Positions 1 through 6,800 of a DNA stretch of 8,518 bases are shown one piece after another. This stretch comes from Dehalococcoidia bacterium. GTDB taxonomy: Bacteria; Chloroflexota; Dehalococcoidia; SZUA-161. The DNA lies in contig JACUUS010000101.1 of NCBI GenBank assembly GCA_014859215.1, positions 1-8,518 of the forward strand. The letters are read 5' to 3'. The number at the start of each line of letters is the position of its first letter. Position 1 is the first letter of the stretch. Under the pieces are notes generated by a model, which was not told the origin of the DNA, did no database searches, and worked only from the letters and a program-made list of their open reading frames with translations. A program made the position numbers and the translations under genes.

Positions 1-1588
1 GCAGAACGCGTTTCAGCTCAGGAATTGTCTCGGCCTCCTCAATTCCCCGGACTGCGCTATGGCGGATACGCTCAATCTGCCCCTTTTCCAGCTCCACAGC
101 CCGGTCGCGGGAGGCCTTCCGGTCCAGGTCATCGAGGGCCTTCAACTTCGCTGTCCCAATACGATAAGCCTTGATTACCCTTGACCAGGGTGCTCTGTTC
201 GTGCATCTCCTGATGGTTCGCAGCACTCCCAGCAATCCCCTGTCCGAGCTCCTGTGTCGCAGGAAGGCGAACTTGTATCCCATATCGCGAAGTATTTGTT
301 CCTGCACCTTCGAATAGTAGCCCATCCGGCAAGCGTTGGAACTGGTTACCATGAACAGAGTATCAGCGCCGTCTTCAAGGCACTCGATGAAACTTCCCAG
401 TATTACCTTGAAAGGAAGACAAGCGAACTCGGGAGAATTGCGTGTTCCCAGCGCAATGGTCCGCTTTGTGATAGGAGGTATAATCAGGCGCACATCCAGC
501 AGCTTCGCCGGCCCCCTGAAAGCAGGGCCGATCACCCCCATGTTCGGCAGACCCAGGGCCTTGATGCCATCCTGCTCTTCTCCGATTAACCGAGGGACGA
601 CAGCCTTCGTGGAAGGCCTGCTCTTGGCCCGTTTCACCATATCAATAAATGCTTCTATGCGTGTAACCAGCCCGCCTTCGGCGCTGTGTTCATCAAGCAC
701 AAGGTTAAGGAACGGCTTATTAAAACGCCTTGCCCCACGCTGGATTAAATGTACCATCAAAGAGTCCGGGCCGCAGCCGAAGCATTCCATCGCGATGATG
801 CCGTCGACATTGCTTCGCATATAGTAAGCGCCCGCCCCGATAATCTCTTCTTCGAAACCCCAGTATTTCTGATCGACAAGCTCCTTCATAGATTCCCGCA
901 GAACTGACTCATCAACTGCTTCCGCGAAGACAGCCTTCGCACCCAGCTCATGCAGACGCTGAACAAGCCGGTAACTGATGTGCGGATCATGGAGCACATA
1001 GCGATGCCCGATTACGGCAATAGTGAGCGCGGCTTTTGCGCCGTCCGAGTCCGGCTCCTCGTGAAGCTCCGGGAACATTCTTCCTATTCCGTGCGGCGGG
1101 CGGAGATTGTGCAGCTCCATTTGGCGCGCATACTCGTGATGGGCCTTCAGCGCCTTACCAACCGCTTTTCGGGCCTGGTGAGAATCCTGCGTGAATACGC
1201 GTGAAAATGTTTCGACAGTCTGACTGATGACTTTCGGTCCTTTGTTCACATCTACATCAGGATCGAGTATGGGCGGGCATTTGGGAATACTGGCCCTTAC
1301 TATATCGGGCAGGCCGATAAACTTCGGGCAATTGTAGACCTTTTCCTGCATGCTATGCACCGAGGGAATGAAAAGGTAGTCGCAACTGTTCTGGAGCGAG
1401 CGCACATGACCGCAATACACTTTTACGGGCAGACAAATGTCGCCAATAACACTTGAGCAACCGGACGAAAGAATTTCCTCGTTGGTCCGGGGGGAGACAA
1501 CGACCTCGCAACCCAGGTACTCAAAAAAGGTCTTCCACATGGGGAAATAGTGGTAGTAGAGTAGACCTCGTGGAATTCCTATCCGCAT
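1..1588 (-). CDS. Fused DUF2229 / CoA-protein-activase domain protein (acyl-CoA dehydratase activase-related), 3' part beyond the left edge
   Basis: Reading the minus strand from the ATG at 1588 gives 529 uninterrupted codons to the left edge, with no stop. Residues 1-320 match the DUF2229 family: start MRIGIPRGLLYYHYFP, then GDICLPVKVYCGH (49-61) and MECFGCGPDS (267-276). From about 330 a second domain follows in the same frame: LPNMG (347-351), SKRTL-like TKRTIALG (374-381), SPEFACLPFK (385-394), ACRMGYY (419-425), ending in a charged helical region. That is the companion protein normally encoded as a separate neighbour, so this is a natural fusion. Relatives accompany ATP-driven activases of 2-hydroxyacyl-CoA dehydratases and probably use cysteines (C52, C59, C269, C272, C390, C420) for Fe-S binding; the reaction is unproven. 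The family CGPC motif seems changed to SNAC. AGGTGA just upstream and the family-typical N-terminus support this start. The total length is unknown, and a further BcrAD/BadFG-type domain could lie outside. Confidence 0.85.
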   Translation of the reverse strand, partial: MRIGIPRGLLYYHYFPMWKTFFEYLGCEVVVSPRTNEEILSSGCSSVIGDICLPVKVYCGHVRSLQNSCDYLFIPSVHSMQEKVYNCPKFIGLPDIVRASIPKCPPILDPDVDVNKGPKVISQTVETFSRVFTQDSHQARKAVGKALKAHHEYARQMELHNLRPPHGIGRMFPELHEEPDSDGAKAALTIAVIGHRYVLHDPHISYRLVQRLHELGAKAVFAEAVDESVLRESMKELVDQKYWGFEEEIIGAGAYYMRSNVDGIIAMECFGCGPDSLMVHLIQRGARRFNKPFLNLVLDEHSAEGGLVTRIEAFIDMVKRAKSRPSTKAVVPRLIGEEQDGIKALGLPNMGVIGPAFRGPAKLLDVRLIIPPITKRTIALGTRNSPEFACLPFKVILGSFIECLEDGADTLFMVTSSNACRMGYYSKVQEQILRDMGYKFAFLRHRSSDRGLLGVLRTIRRCTNRAPWSRVIKAYRIGTAKLKALDDLDRKASRDRAVELEKGQIERIRHSAVRGIEEAETIPELKRVL

Positions 1589-1637
1589 GCTCACCTGCCG
1601 GGACGAGATTTCTCCAAATTGGACCAAACTTCTCTCT

Positions 1638-1666
1638 ATTATACAGGAGCGCTCCAGTGCATGAAA
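1638..1666 (-). promoter_or_regulatory. Candidate sigma70-type promoter of the activase-like gene
   Basis: On the minus strand there is a perfect TATAAT (1643 down to 1638), about 50 bases before the ATG at 1588. A poor -35 (TTTCAT, 1666-1661) sits 17 bases upstream. The spacer holds the perfect 10-bp palindrome GGAGCGCTCC (1646-1655), a plausible operator. The -10 match is clear; the assignment is inference. Confidence 0.45.
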
Positions 1667-1723
1667 CGTTTTGCCGGCATTCGTATGAATTTGGCAGAGC
1701 CCCACGAACTGCGAAAACCTCGA

Positions 1724-1752
1724 TTGCGCAAAGTGCGCGCATGCGGTTTAAT
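1724..1752 (+). promoter_or_regulatory. Candidate promoter of the DUF763 gene
   Basis: TTGCGC (1724-1729), a 17-base spacer and TTTAAT (1747-1752, five of six consensus bases) precede the ATG at 1770. If used, the transcript would start only about 10 bases before the start codon, close to the Shine-Dalgarno GGAGAGG (1758-1764). The spacer is rich in short palindromes (TTGCGCAA, TGCGCGCA, GCATGC). The -35 is weak. Confidence 0.35.
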
Positions 1753-1769
1753 AATGTGGAGAGGATCTA

Positions 1770-2864
1770 ATGCACGGAAACAGGACAGGAGTCGCCAACC
1801 TCCCGCTGCACGGAGGCAAAGCGCCCCACTGGCTATTCGAACGGATGACGAGACTTGCCCGCGAGATTTCGATAGCTATCGTGTCCGAGTTCGGTCCACG
1901 CGAGATGCTGTGCCGGTTGTCCGATCCCTTCTGGTTTCAAGCGCTGGGCTGTGTGCTGGGCTTCGACTGGCATTCAAGCGGCGTCACGACCACGGTCTGT
2001 GGCGCTCTCAAGGAAGGCCTGAGAGGCATTGAAGGTGAGCTCGGGCTCTTCGTTGCCGGCGGCAAGGGCAAGGCCTCACGACAGACCCCAGCGCAAATCG
2101 AGCTCAATGCTGAAAGGATCTCCAGGGATCCGGCTCCCCTTATCTACGCCAGCCGGATGTCCGCCAAGGTCGACTCCTGCGCGGTTCAGGACGGCTACCA
2201 GCTCTACCATCATACTTTCTTCTTCACTTCGGACGGGAGTTGGGCTGTTGTCCAGCAGGGAATGAACGATAATACCAGGTATGCGCGCCGTTATCACTGG
2301 CTGGGCGAGAGGGTGACGGACTTTGTCTGCGACCCTCACTCAGCGATCTGCTCGCAGGTATTTGGCAAAGCCCTGAACATGGTCGACGCAGAGAGCGAAA
2401 ATGCCCGCTCAATCGTTGCCAGAGTTGCAGCCGAAGAGAGACCTGAGAAGATTGTCAGCGAACTGCATCGGGTTCGCACGCTAGATCTTCCCTCCCGCCA
2501 TCTGATCACTGCGGGAGACATTAGTCCACAGCGGCTTGAGAAGATTTTTGTGGAAACCTACGAGAGAAAACCGCAGTCTTTCGAAGAGCTCATCAGCTTG
2601 CGCGGCGTCGGCCCGCAGACTGTACGCTCTCTTGCCCTGATATCAGAGCTGGTGTACGGTGTCGCTCCGAGTTACGAGGACCCGGCGCGGTATAGTTTTG
2701 CACATGGCGGGAAAGATGGAATCCCATATCCGGTAGACCGGAGCAGCTACGACCGCAGCACGGAAATCCTTGCTCGCGCGGTACTGCAAGCCAAACTGGG
2801 AAACCAGGAGGAGTTGCTGGCGCTAAAACGATTACACAGGGCTTTTCTGTCTGGCCAGCTTTGA
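1770..2864 (+). CDS. DUF763 family protein
   Basis: A 364-residue protein that matches DUF763 along its length, a family of archaea and mostly anaerobic or thermophilic bacteria with no settled function. Visible family blocks are: N-terminal RTGVANLPLHGGKAP (5-19); SDPFWFQALG (51-60) followed by GFDWHSSGVTT (64-74); GGKGKASRQTP (97-107); SAKVDSCAVQDGYQLYHH (131-148); WAVVQQGMN (158-166); ARRYHWL (172-178); and RYSFAHGGKDGIPYPVDR (307-324). Residues about 271-297, with LRGVGPQTVRSLAL, resemble a helix-hairpin-helix, so contact with DNA or another nucleic acid is a reasonable inference. There is no signal peptide or membrane segment, so it should be cytosolic. The conserved His, Asp, Lys and Gln residues hint at an enzyme, but no known catalytic motif is recognised. 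The start is supported by GGAGAGG six bases before ATG. It is divergent from the activase-like gene and has no operon partner here. Confidence 0.92.
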   Translation: MHGNRTGVANLPLHGGKAPHWLFERMTRLAREISIAIVSEFGPREMLCRLSDPFWFQALGCVLGFDWHSSGVTTTVCGALKEGLRGIEGELGLFVAGGKGKASRQTPAQIELNAERISRDPAPLIYASRMSAKVDSCAVQDGYQLYHHTFFFTSDGSWAVVQQGMNDNTRYARRYHWLGERVTDFVCDPHSAICSQVFGKALNMVDAESENARSIVARVAAEERPEKIVSELHRVRTLDLPSRHLITAGDISPQRLEKIFVETYERKPQSFEELISLRGVGPQTVRSLALISELVYGVAPSYEDPARYSFAHGGKDGIPYPVDRSSYDRSTEILARAVLQAKLGNQEELLALKRLHRAFLSGQL

Positions 2865-2921
2865 ATCAGACTCTCGCCTTTTCGTTTCAATGAGGTCTTA
2901 TCAAGGAAATGTAACAGTTTT

Positions 2922-2950
2922 TTGATTTTCAGCATATACGATTTTATGAC
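2922..2950 (+). promoter_or_regulatory. Promoter-like sequence in the convergent intergenic region
   Basis: TTGATT (2922-2927), a 17-base spacer and TATGAC (2945-2950) match four of six consensus bases in each box, in an A/T-rich stretch that contrasts with the G/C-rich structured DNA after it. No plus-strand gene follows before the opposing gene ending at 3136, so any transcript would be noncoding. Such matches occur by chance in A/T-rich DNA. Confidence 0.25.
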
Positions 2951-2956
2951 TTCTTT

Positions 2957-3113
2957 ATGCTATTCTTGCTACCATCAGGTCAACAGAGGCCTCTTCCAGG
3001 ACCGGGTGGGGCGACAATGAGGGGGGAGGAAAGTGGGTCGCTCTCTCCCACCTGAGCCTCCGCGGAGATAGCCGCGGCCAGGGCCCACCAGCATAGTGAC
3101 GGCTATCTCCGCG
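2957..3113 (+). ncRNA. Possible structured noncoding RNA or complex 3' region
   Basis: No coding sequence is supported between the DUF763 stop (2864) and 3136. The stretch can fold strongly. GGTGGG (3005-3010) plus GCGAC (3011-3015) pair with GTCGC (3037-3041) and CCCACC (3047-3052), leaving a five-base TCTCT bulge and a 21-base purine-rich loop. A perfect 14-bp stem follows (3061-3074 with 3100-3113). A promoter-like sequence lies just upstream. I recognise no known RNA family. The alternative is that these structures belong to the 3' ends of the two convergent genes. Strand is uncertain because both stems also fold on the minus strand. Confidence 0.3.
3061..3113. repeat. Perfect 14-bp inverted repeat with 25-base loop
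   Basis: CGCGGAGATAGCCG at 3061-3074 is the exact reverse complement of 3100-3113. It lies 22 bases past the stop of the small minus-strand gene (3136), between convergent genes, so it may stop transcription or protect 3' ends in both directions. Neither side has a T-tract, so it is not a standard intrinsic terminator. A rival 6-bp stem is possible between the two CCGCGG copies at 3060-3065 and 3072-3077. Confidence 0.75.
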
Positions 3114-3135
3114 CATTTGTGCGGCTCGACGACAG

Positions 3136-3351
3136 TTACTGGTCAGCCCTTAACCGTTCCATTACCCTGGACAACGACTGGCTAGCTTTTAGCATGCAAT
3201 CGCGGGCTTCAATCAGCCCCGAAGACACTACACCACCATACAGGCCTCTCGCTCTTTCCGACCATTCTTCGAATTCCTCGCCGTGCTCCCTGTTATGCTT
3301 GATCCAGTATTCCAGCAAGACCTTCAGCTTCGCTCTCTCCTCCTGGTCCAA
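3136..3351 (-). CDS. Small charged helical protein of unknown function (71 aa, TTG start)
   Basis: This 71-residue protein begins at a TTG codon behind an almost ideal Shine-Dalgarno, AAAGGAGG, with seven bases between GGAGG and the start. That is the best ribosome-binding site in the window and the main evidence that the gene is real. The sequence is strongly charged and predicted helical. Its N-terminal part, LLEYWIKHNREHGEEFEEW (12-30), resembles a recurring pattern in small proteins of anaerobic bacteria and archaea (HW-x-x-HN-x-EH-x-x-EF). I recall this pattern but cannot name the family with confidence; DUF8180 is a tentative thought. The C-terminal half (44-68) looks like a second amphipathic helix, suggesting a helical hairpin or dimer. 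There is no signal peptide or membrane segment. The His/Glu-rich N-terminus could bind metal, which is speculation. It stands alone, with a perfect -10 and a structured leader upstream and a 14-bp inverted repeat after the stop. Confidence 0.75.
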   Translation of the reverse strand: MDQEERAKLKVLLEYWIKHNREHGEEFEEWSERARGLYGGVVSSGLIEARDCMLKASQSLSRVMERLRADQ

Positions 3352-3391
3352 ATTACCCCCTCCTTTGTCAACTCCTGTATTCGCAGATCAT

Positions 3392-3430
3392 TGCCAACGG
3401 CAGGAGAATCCTGCCGGCACCGTCAGTGCC
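3392..3430 (-). promoter_or_regulatory. Leader with two mutually exclusive hairpins upstream of the small gene
   Basis: Read on the minus strand, GGCAC (3430-3426) can pair with GTGCC (3420-3416) around TGACG. The same GTGCC can instead extend the neighbouring stem GGCAGGA-TTC-TCCTGCC (3415-3399) by pairing with GGCA (3395-3392) across a GTT bulge. Both lie between the likely promoter and the Shine-Dalgarno, which suggests attenuation, translational control or a DNA operator. No known riboswitch is recognised. Confidence 0.35.
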
Positions 3431-3444
3431 GCAGTCCGACAGAC

Positions 3445-3450
3445 ATTATA
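3445..3450 (-). promoter_or_regulatory. Perfect -10 element for the small TTG-start gene
   Basis: TATAAT reads on the minus strand from 3450 to 3445, about 94 bases before the TTG start. No convincing -35 is seen 16-18 bases upstream, so an activator may be needed. It predicts a leader of roughly 87 bases containing the alternative hairpins. Confidence 0.4.
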
Positions 3451-3508
3451 CAGCCTCTTTGCCGGGAGGACTGCATAAATGTGACTAACGTCGCATACAA
3501 AAGCGCGC

Positions 3509-3521
3509 GGTTAATCTAACC
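3509..3521. promoter_or_regulatory. Palindrome GGTTA-ATC-TAACC upstream of the MerR-type gene
   Basis: Five-base arms (3509-3513 and 3517-3521) flank ATC, about 30 bases before the small DNA-binding protein gene and within the divergent region it shares with the small TTG-start gene. The position suits an operator, possibly autoregulatory. The arms are short and chance is possible. Confidence 0.25.
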
Positions 3522-3551
3522 TTACCTCGAACGTGGCTTCCTGGAGGAGTG

Positions 3552-3791
3552 GTGAAGACTTTAGAGAGAAAGACATCTAGAAGAGAAGAAAGAGCGAATC
3601 GCATGTTGACCATCAGGGATGCCAGCCGTCTCCTCAATGTTCACCGCAACACACTCAGGCGGTGGAGTGAGAGAGGAATAATAAAGGCATACAGGGTCGG
3701 CATCCGCGGGCACCGCATGTTCAAGCGAGAAGAGATAATCGCTCTGCTAACTGAAGAGACCCATCCCGATACCGTCGAGCATATCGGCTAA
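3552..3791 (+). CDS. Small MerR/excisionase-type helix-turn-helix protein
   Basis: A protein of about 79 residues. Its core, MLTIRDASRLLNVHRNTLRR followed by W-S-E-R-G-I-I-K-A-Y-R-V-G, then GHRMFKREEI, is a typical winged MerR-like helix-turn-helix of the HTH_17/excisionase group: recognition helix around NVHRNTLRRW, then a wing ending in R-x-F-x-x-E-x-I. Such proteins bind DNA and act as small regulators or recombination directionality factors. No integrase is nearby, so regulation is more likely. There is no effector or dimerisation domain. The start is uncertain: GTG codons at 3549 and 3552 follow GGAGG (3543-3547), and 3552 has the better spacing of four bases. An ATG at 3603 would give the usual compact 62-residue form but has only a weak ribosome site. 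Choosing GTG adds a basic tail (K, R-rich) that could contact DNA. It is divergent from the small TTG-start gene, a possible target, and convergent with the kinase gene (23 bases between stops). Confidence 0.8.
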   Translation: MKTLERKTSRREERANRMLTIRDASRLLNVHRNTLRRWSERGIIKAYRVGIRGHRMFKREEIIALLTEETHPDTVEHIG

Positions 3792-3797
3792 ATGCAG

Positions 3798-3810
3798 GTA
3801 CCGTCGGTAC
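3798..3810. repeat. Short palindrome between convergent stop codons
   Basis: GTACCG-T-CGGTAC lies in the 23 bases between the stop of the MerR-type gene (3791) and that of the kinase gene (3815). As RNA it would form about five pairs around GUC with no T-tract. It is a weak candidate for a bidirectional 3' end and may mean nothing. Confidence 0.25.
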
Positions 3811-3814
3811 ACTG

Positions 3815-6800
3815 TCACTGCTGTGCTTCCGGCAAGGGCAGTTCGATGTTGAAAGTCGTTCCTTCTCCGACCTTGCTGGAGACGCGGATAGTGCCCTGGT
3901 GCTCCGTAATAATGCCGTAGCATATGCTCAGGCCAAGCCCGGTGCCTTTACCCACGTCCTTCGTAGTGAAGAATGGGTCAAATACGCGCTTCAGGTCTTC
4001 TTCCCGTATTCCCGGTCCGTCATCGGCAAAAGATATCCGCACTCTGTCCTGAACCTTTTCCGTCCTGACAGTGAGCATTCCCCCCTTGCGGCTTCCAACC
4101 ATAGCCTGCTCGGCGTTTGTGATTATGTTCACAAAGACTTGCTGAATCTGGTGGGAATCAGCCATGACCTCAGGTAGCCGGGCGTCCAACTCCTTCCGGA
4201 ACTGGAGATTATTGCCTCTCATCCGGTACTCATGAAGTTCGAGGCTTCGCTCCAGGACTCCGTTCAAAGATATCATCTTCTTCTCCGGCTTGCTCGCTCT
4301 GGAAAACGAAAGCAGGTTCCGAATTATCCTGCTCGCCCGCAGCGCCTCGGAATGGACTGTCTCCAGGTCGTGACGAAGGGTCTCCTCAAGGTCTTTCCTG
4401 GCTACCAGGAACTGCGCGTAGGCCTGGATCGCGGCGAGAGGATTGTTCAATTCATGTGCGACTCCAGCCGCAAGCTCGCCGACTGCCGCAAGCCTGCCCG
4501 CGAGTTGTAGCTGCTCTTCGAGTCTTCTCTTTTCTTCCTCTTCAATTTTGTGTCTGGTCACATCTCGTACGGACACGAGCGCAGCAGGTTTCCCCTGGAA
4601 TTCTATCCTGGTGGCAAGGGCGCGAATCCACATCTCTCCGCCATCTACGGTATAGGCCCTGATCTCGTATTTCTTCCGCCTTTCGAGTACGTAGAGTTCC
4701 TCCAAGAGACCCCTGGCTATTTCCTCTCTGTCTTCCGGATGTACGAAGTCCAGGATGTTCGCGCCAATCCCTTCTCCGACTGACCCAAACCCGAATAATT
4801 GGGCGGCGCGCCGGTTGCCGAAGACTATCTTCATCGTCTCCGCATCGACAACAACAATCGCATCGAATGTGCTCTCAAAAAGCAGCCTGTAATTCTCTTC
4901 ACTCTCCTTGAGCGCTGCCTGCATCCTGTTACGTTCCGTGACGTCACGCACAATGCCAACCAGTTCTACCGGGTCCTTTCCCGGCACCAGCGACGTTGAA
5001 TACTCGATATCGAGGACGGTCCCGTCTTTTCGTATTGCTTTGCTTACTCCACGAAAGACATCCTTCTCCTCCAACCCCTTTCCCACAGCTCTCGACATCG
5101 CTCGCAGGTCAAGTTCCGGCGGCATGAAAAACTGGACTTCTTGCTGTCCCAGTTCCTCCCGCGTGTAACCGGTAATCTCCTCGATCTTGTCGTTCCACCA
5201 GTCAAGTTCTCCGTCGCGGTACCTGAAAATCGCGTCGCCAAGATTGCTGACCAGTGCCGAGTAGTTATGCTCCGATTCCCTCAGTGCGTCCTCAACCCTC
5301 TTGCGCTCAGTGATGTCCTGCGCAATTCCAAGCCCGACAAATCCTTTGGAGGTGCGTTCCAGAGGAATGACAAAGGTCTCCACCCAGACTGTGTTTCCTC
5401 CCTTTCCTCTAAGAGGATACTCCATGCCGTGCTGCATATGCCCATGCCGCAGCATTTCGGTAATGCCCGTGATTGCGGGCTGCAGGATCGAAGGAGAAAG
5501 CAGGTCTGAAAATGATACTTTGCCAAGGTCCTTTTGACTGTATCCGAGCTTCTCCAGAGCCGAAGCATTCGCATCCAGGAAAGTCCCGTCTTCATCGAAT
5601 ACATACACCATGAGCAGACGATTGTCGAAGATTGCGCGATATCTCCGTTCAGCTTCGCGAACGGCTTCCTCTGCCCTCCTACGCTCCGTTACATCTCTGG
5701 CGACAATGATGGTCTGCACAGGGTCCTTGCCGGGAATGCGCGAGAGGGAATACTCGATGTCAGCCGTATTTCCGTCTTTTCTCACGAAACGCATGACGCG
5801 CCGGGCCGTGCCGCCGTTTCCGGCATCGGTGACCGTTCTAGCGAACTCTTTGAGGTTGCCGACACCGATACAGAAGAAGTCCGCACCCTTGCCAATAAGT
5901 TCCTCCCTGGAATAGCCAAATAAATGGGATGCGGTGCTATTGCACCAGGTTATCCGGTCATCCTGAAATAGAAATAGCGCATCGGTGAGATTACTTAGCA
6001 AGGCCGAGTACAGCTGCTCGGACTGTCTCAAGGCCGTTTCCGCGTTCTTGCGATCGAGTACCTCGCGGCTAAGTTGCTCATTAGCCCTGGCAAGGTCCGA
6101 GGTCCGCTCTTTCACCCTGGTTTCGAGTTCATCGTGGGCGTCGCGCAGCGCCTGCTCATGAAGTTTGCGCTGGGTGATATCGGCTGCAATCACCTGGATT
6201 CCCACCTCCTCATCTCCGACTTTCATCAAGGAAACGCGAGCTTCGCCGAGGCGTCGCGAACCGTCCTTATGCACCCAGGCGAATTCGATGATGGGCCGGG
6301 GAACCTGTCCCCGCACGACTGATGCGAGACCCTTTGAGTAAAGGAGCGTGTCCTCTATCCGCACCGTCGGTAGTTCGGTAATGTACTTGCCAATAATCTG
6401 ATCCCTCGAATAGCCCGTAAGGCTCGTGAAAGCGCTGTTGCATGATGTGACCCGACCCTTAAGGTCGATGGTGATTATCGCATCGGGGGCGAGTTCGACA
6501 ATATTCCTGTACTTCTGCTCCGATTCTCTGAGGACTCTCTCGATGCGCCGTTGCTCGGTAACATCCCGGCAGGAGGTGACATATTCGAAGGGCTCCTTTC
6601 CCGGAATCCTTGTTATTGTATACTCCACATCTATGATTTTCCCGTCTTTTCTCTTGACTCTGGTGACCCCCCGGAAATAGCCGCCTTCGTTCGCCGCCCG
6701 GTAGACCCGTTCAACCTGGTCCCCAGTATTGCCTTCCGGTAAGAAGAAGTCCGGTCCTTTGCCTGCTAATTCATTCTTTTCGTAGCCCAGAATCTTGCAG

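Noticed and set aside
129..1204. Short open frames on both strands within the first 1.2 kb
   Set aside because: They are out of frame with the continuous 529-codon activase-like gene, which shows clear family motifs throughout.
3026..3033. GAGGAAAG at 3026-3033, reminiscent of the start of RNase P RNA conserved region I
   Set aside because: The following bases do not continue the motif, the gap is too short for a bacterial RNase P RNA, and the conserved 3' part is missing.
3061..3120. 14-bp inverted repeat as a standard intrinsic terminator
   Set aside because: No T-tract follows on either strand and the 25-base loop is long.
3119..3519. Plus-strand frames of 119 and 78 codons opposite the small gene
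   Set aside because: No ribosome site or recognisable protein pattern; the minus-strand gene has the strong Shine-Dalgarno and coherent helical protein.
3552..3791. Phage excisionase as part of a mobile element
   Set aside because: No integrase, attachment repeats or other phage genes are nearby; a host regulator of the same fold is simpler.
3899..6742. Open frames of 60-130 codons on the plus strand across the kinase gene
   Set aside because: They lie antisense to a fully conserved multi-domain kinase, lack recognisable domains, and reflect codon bias of the real gene.
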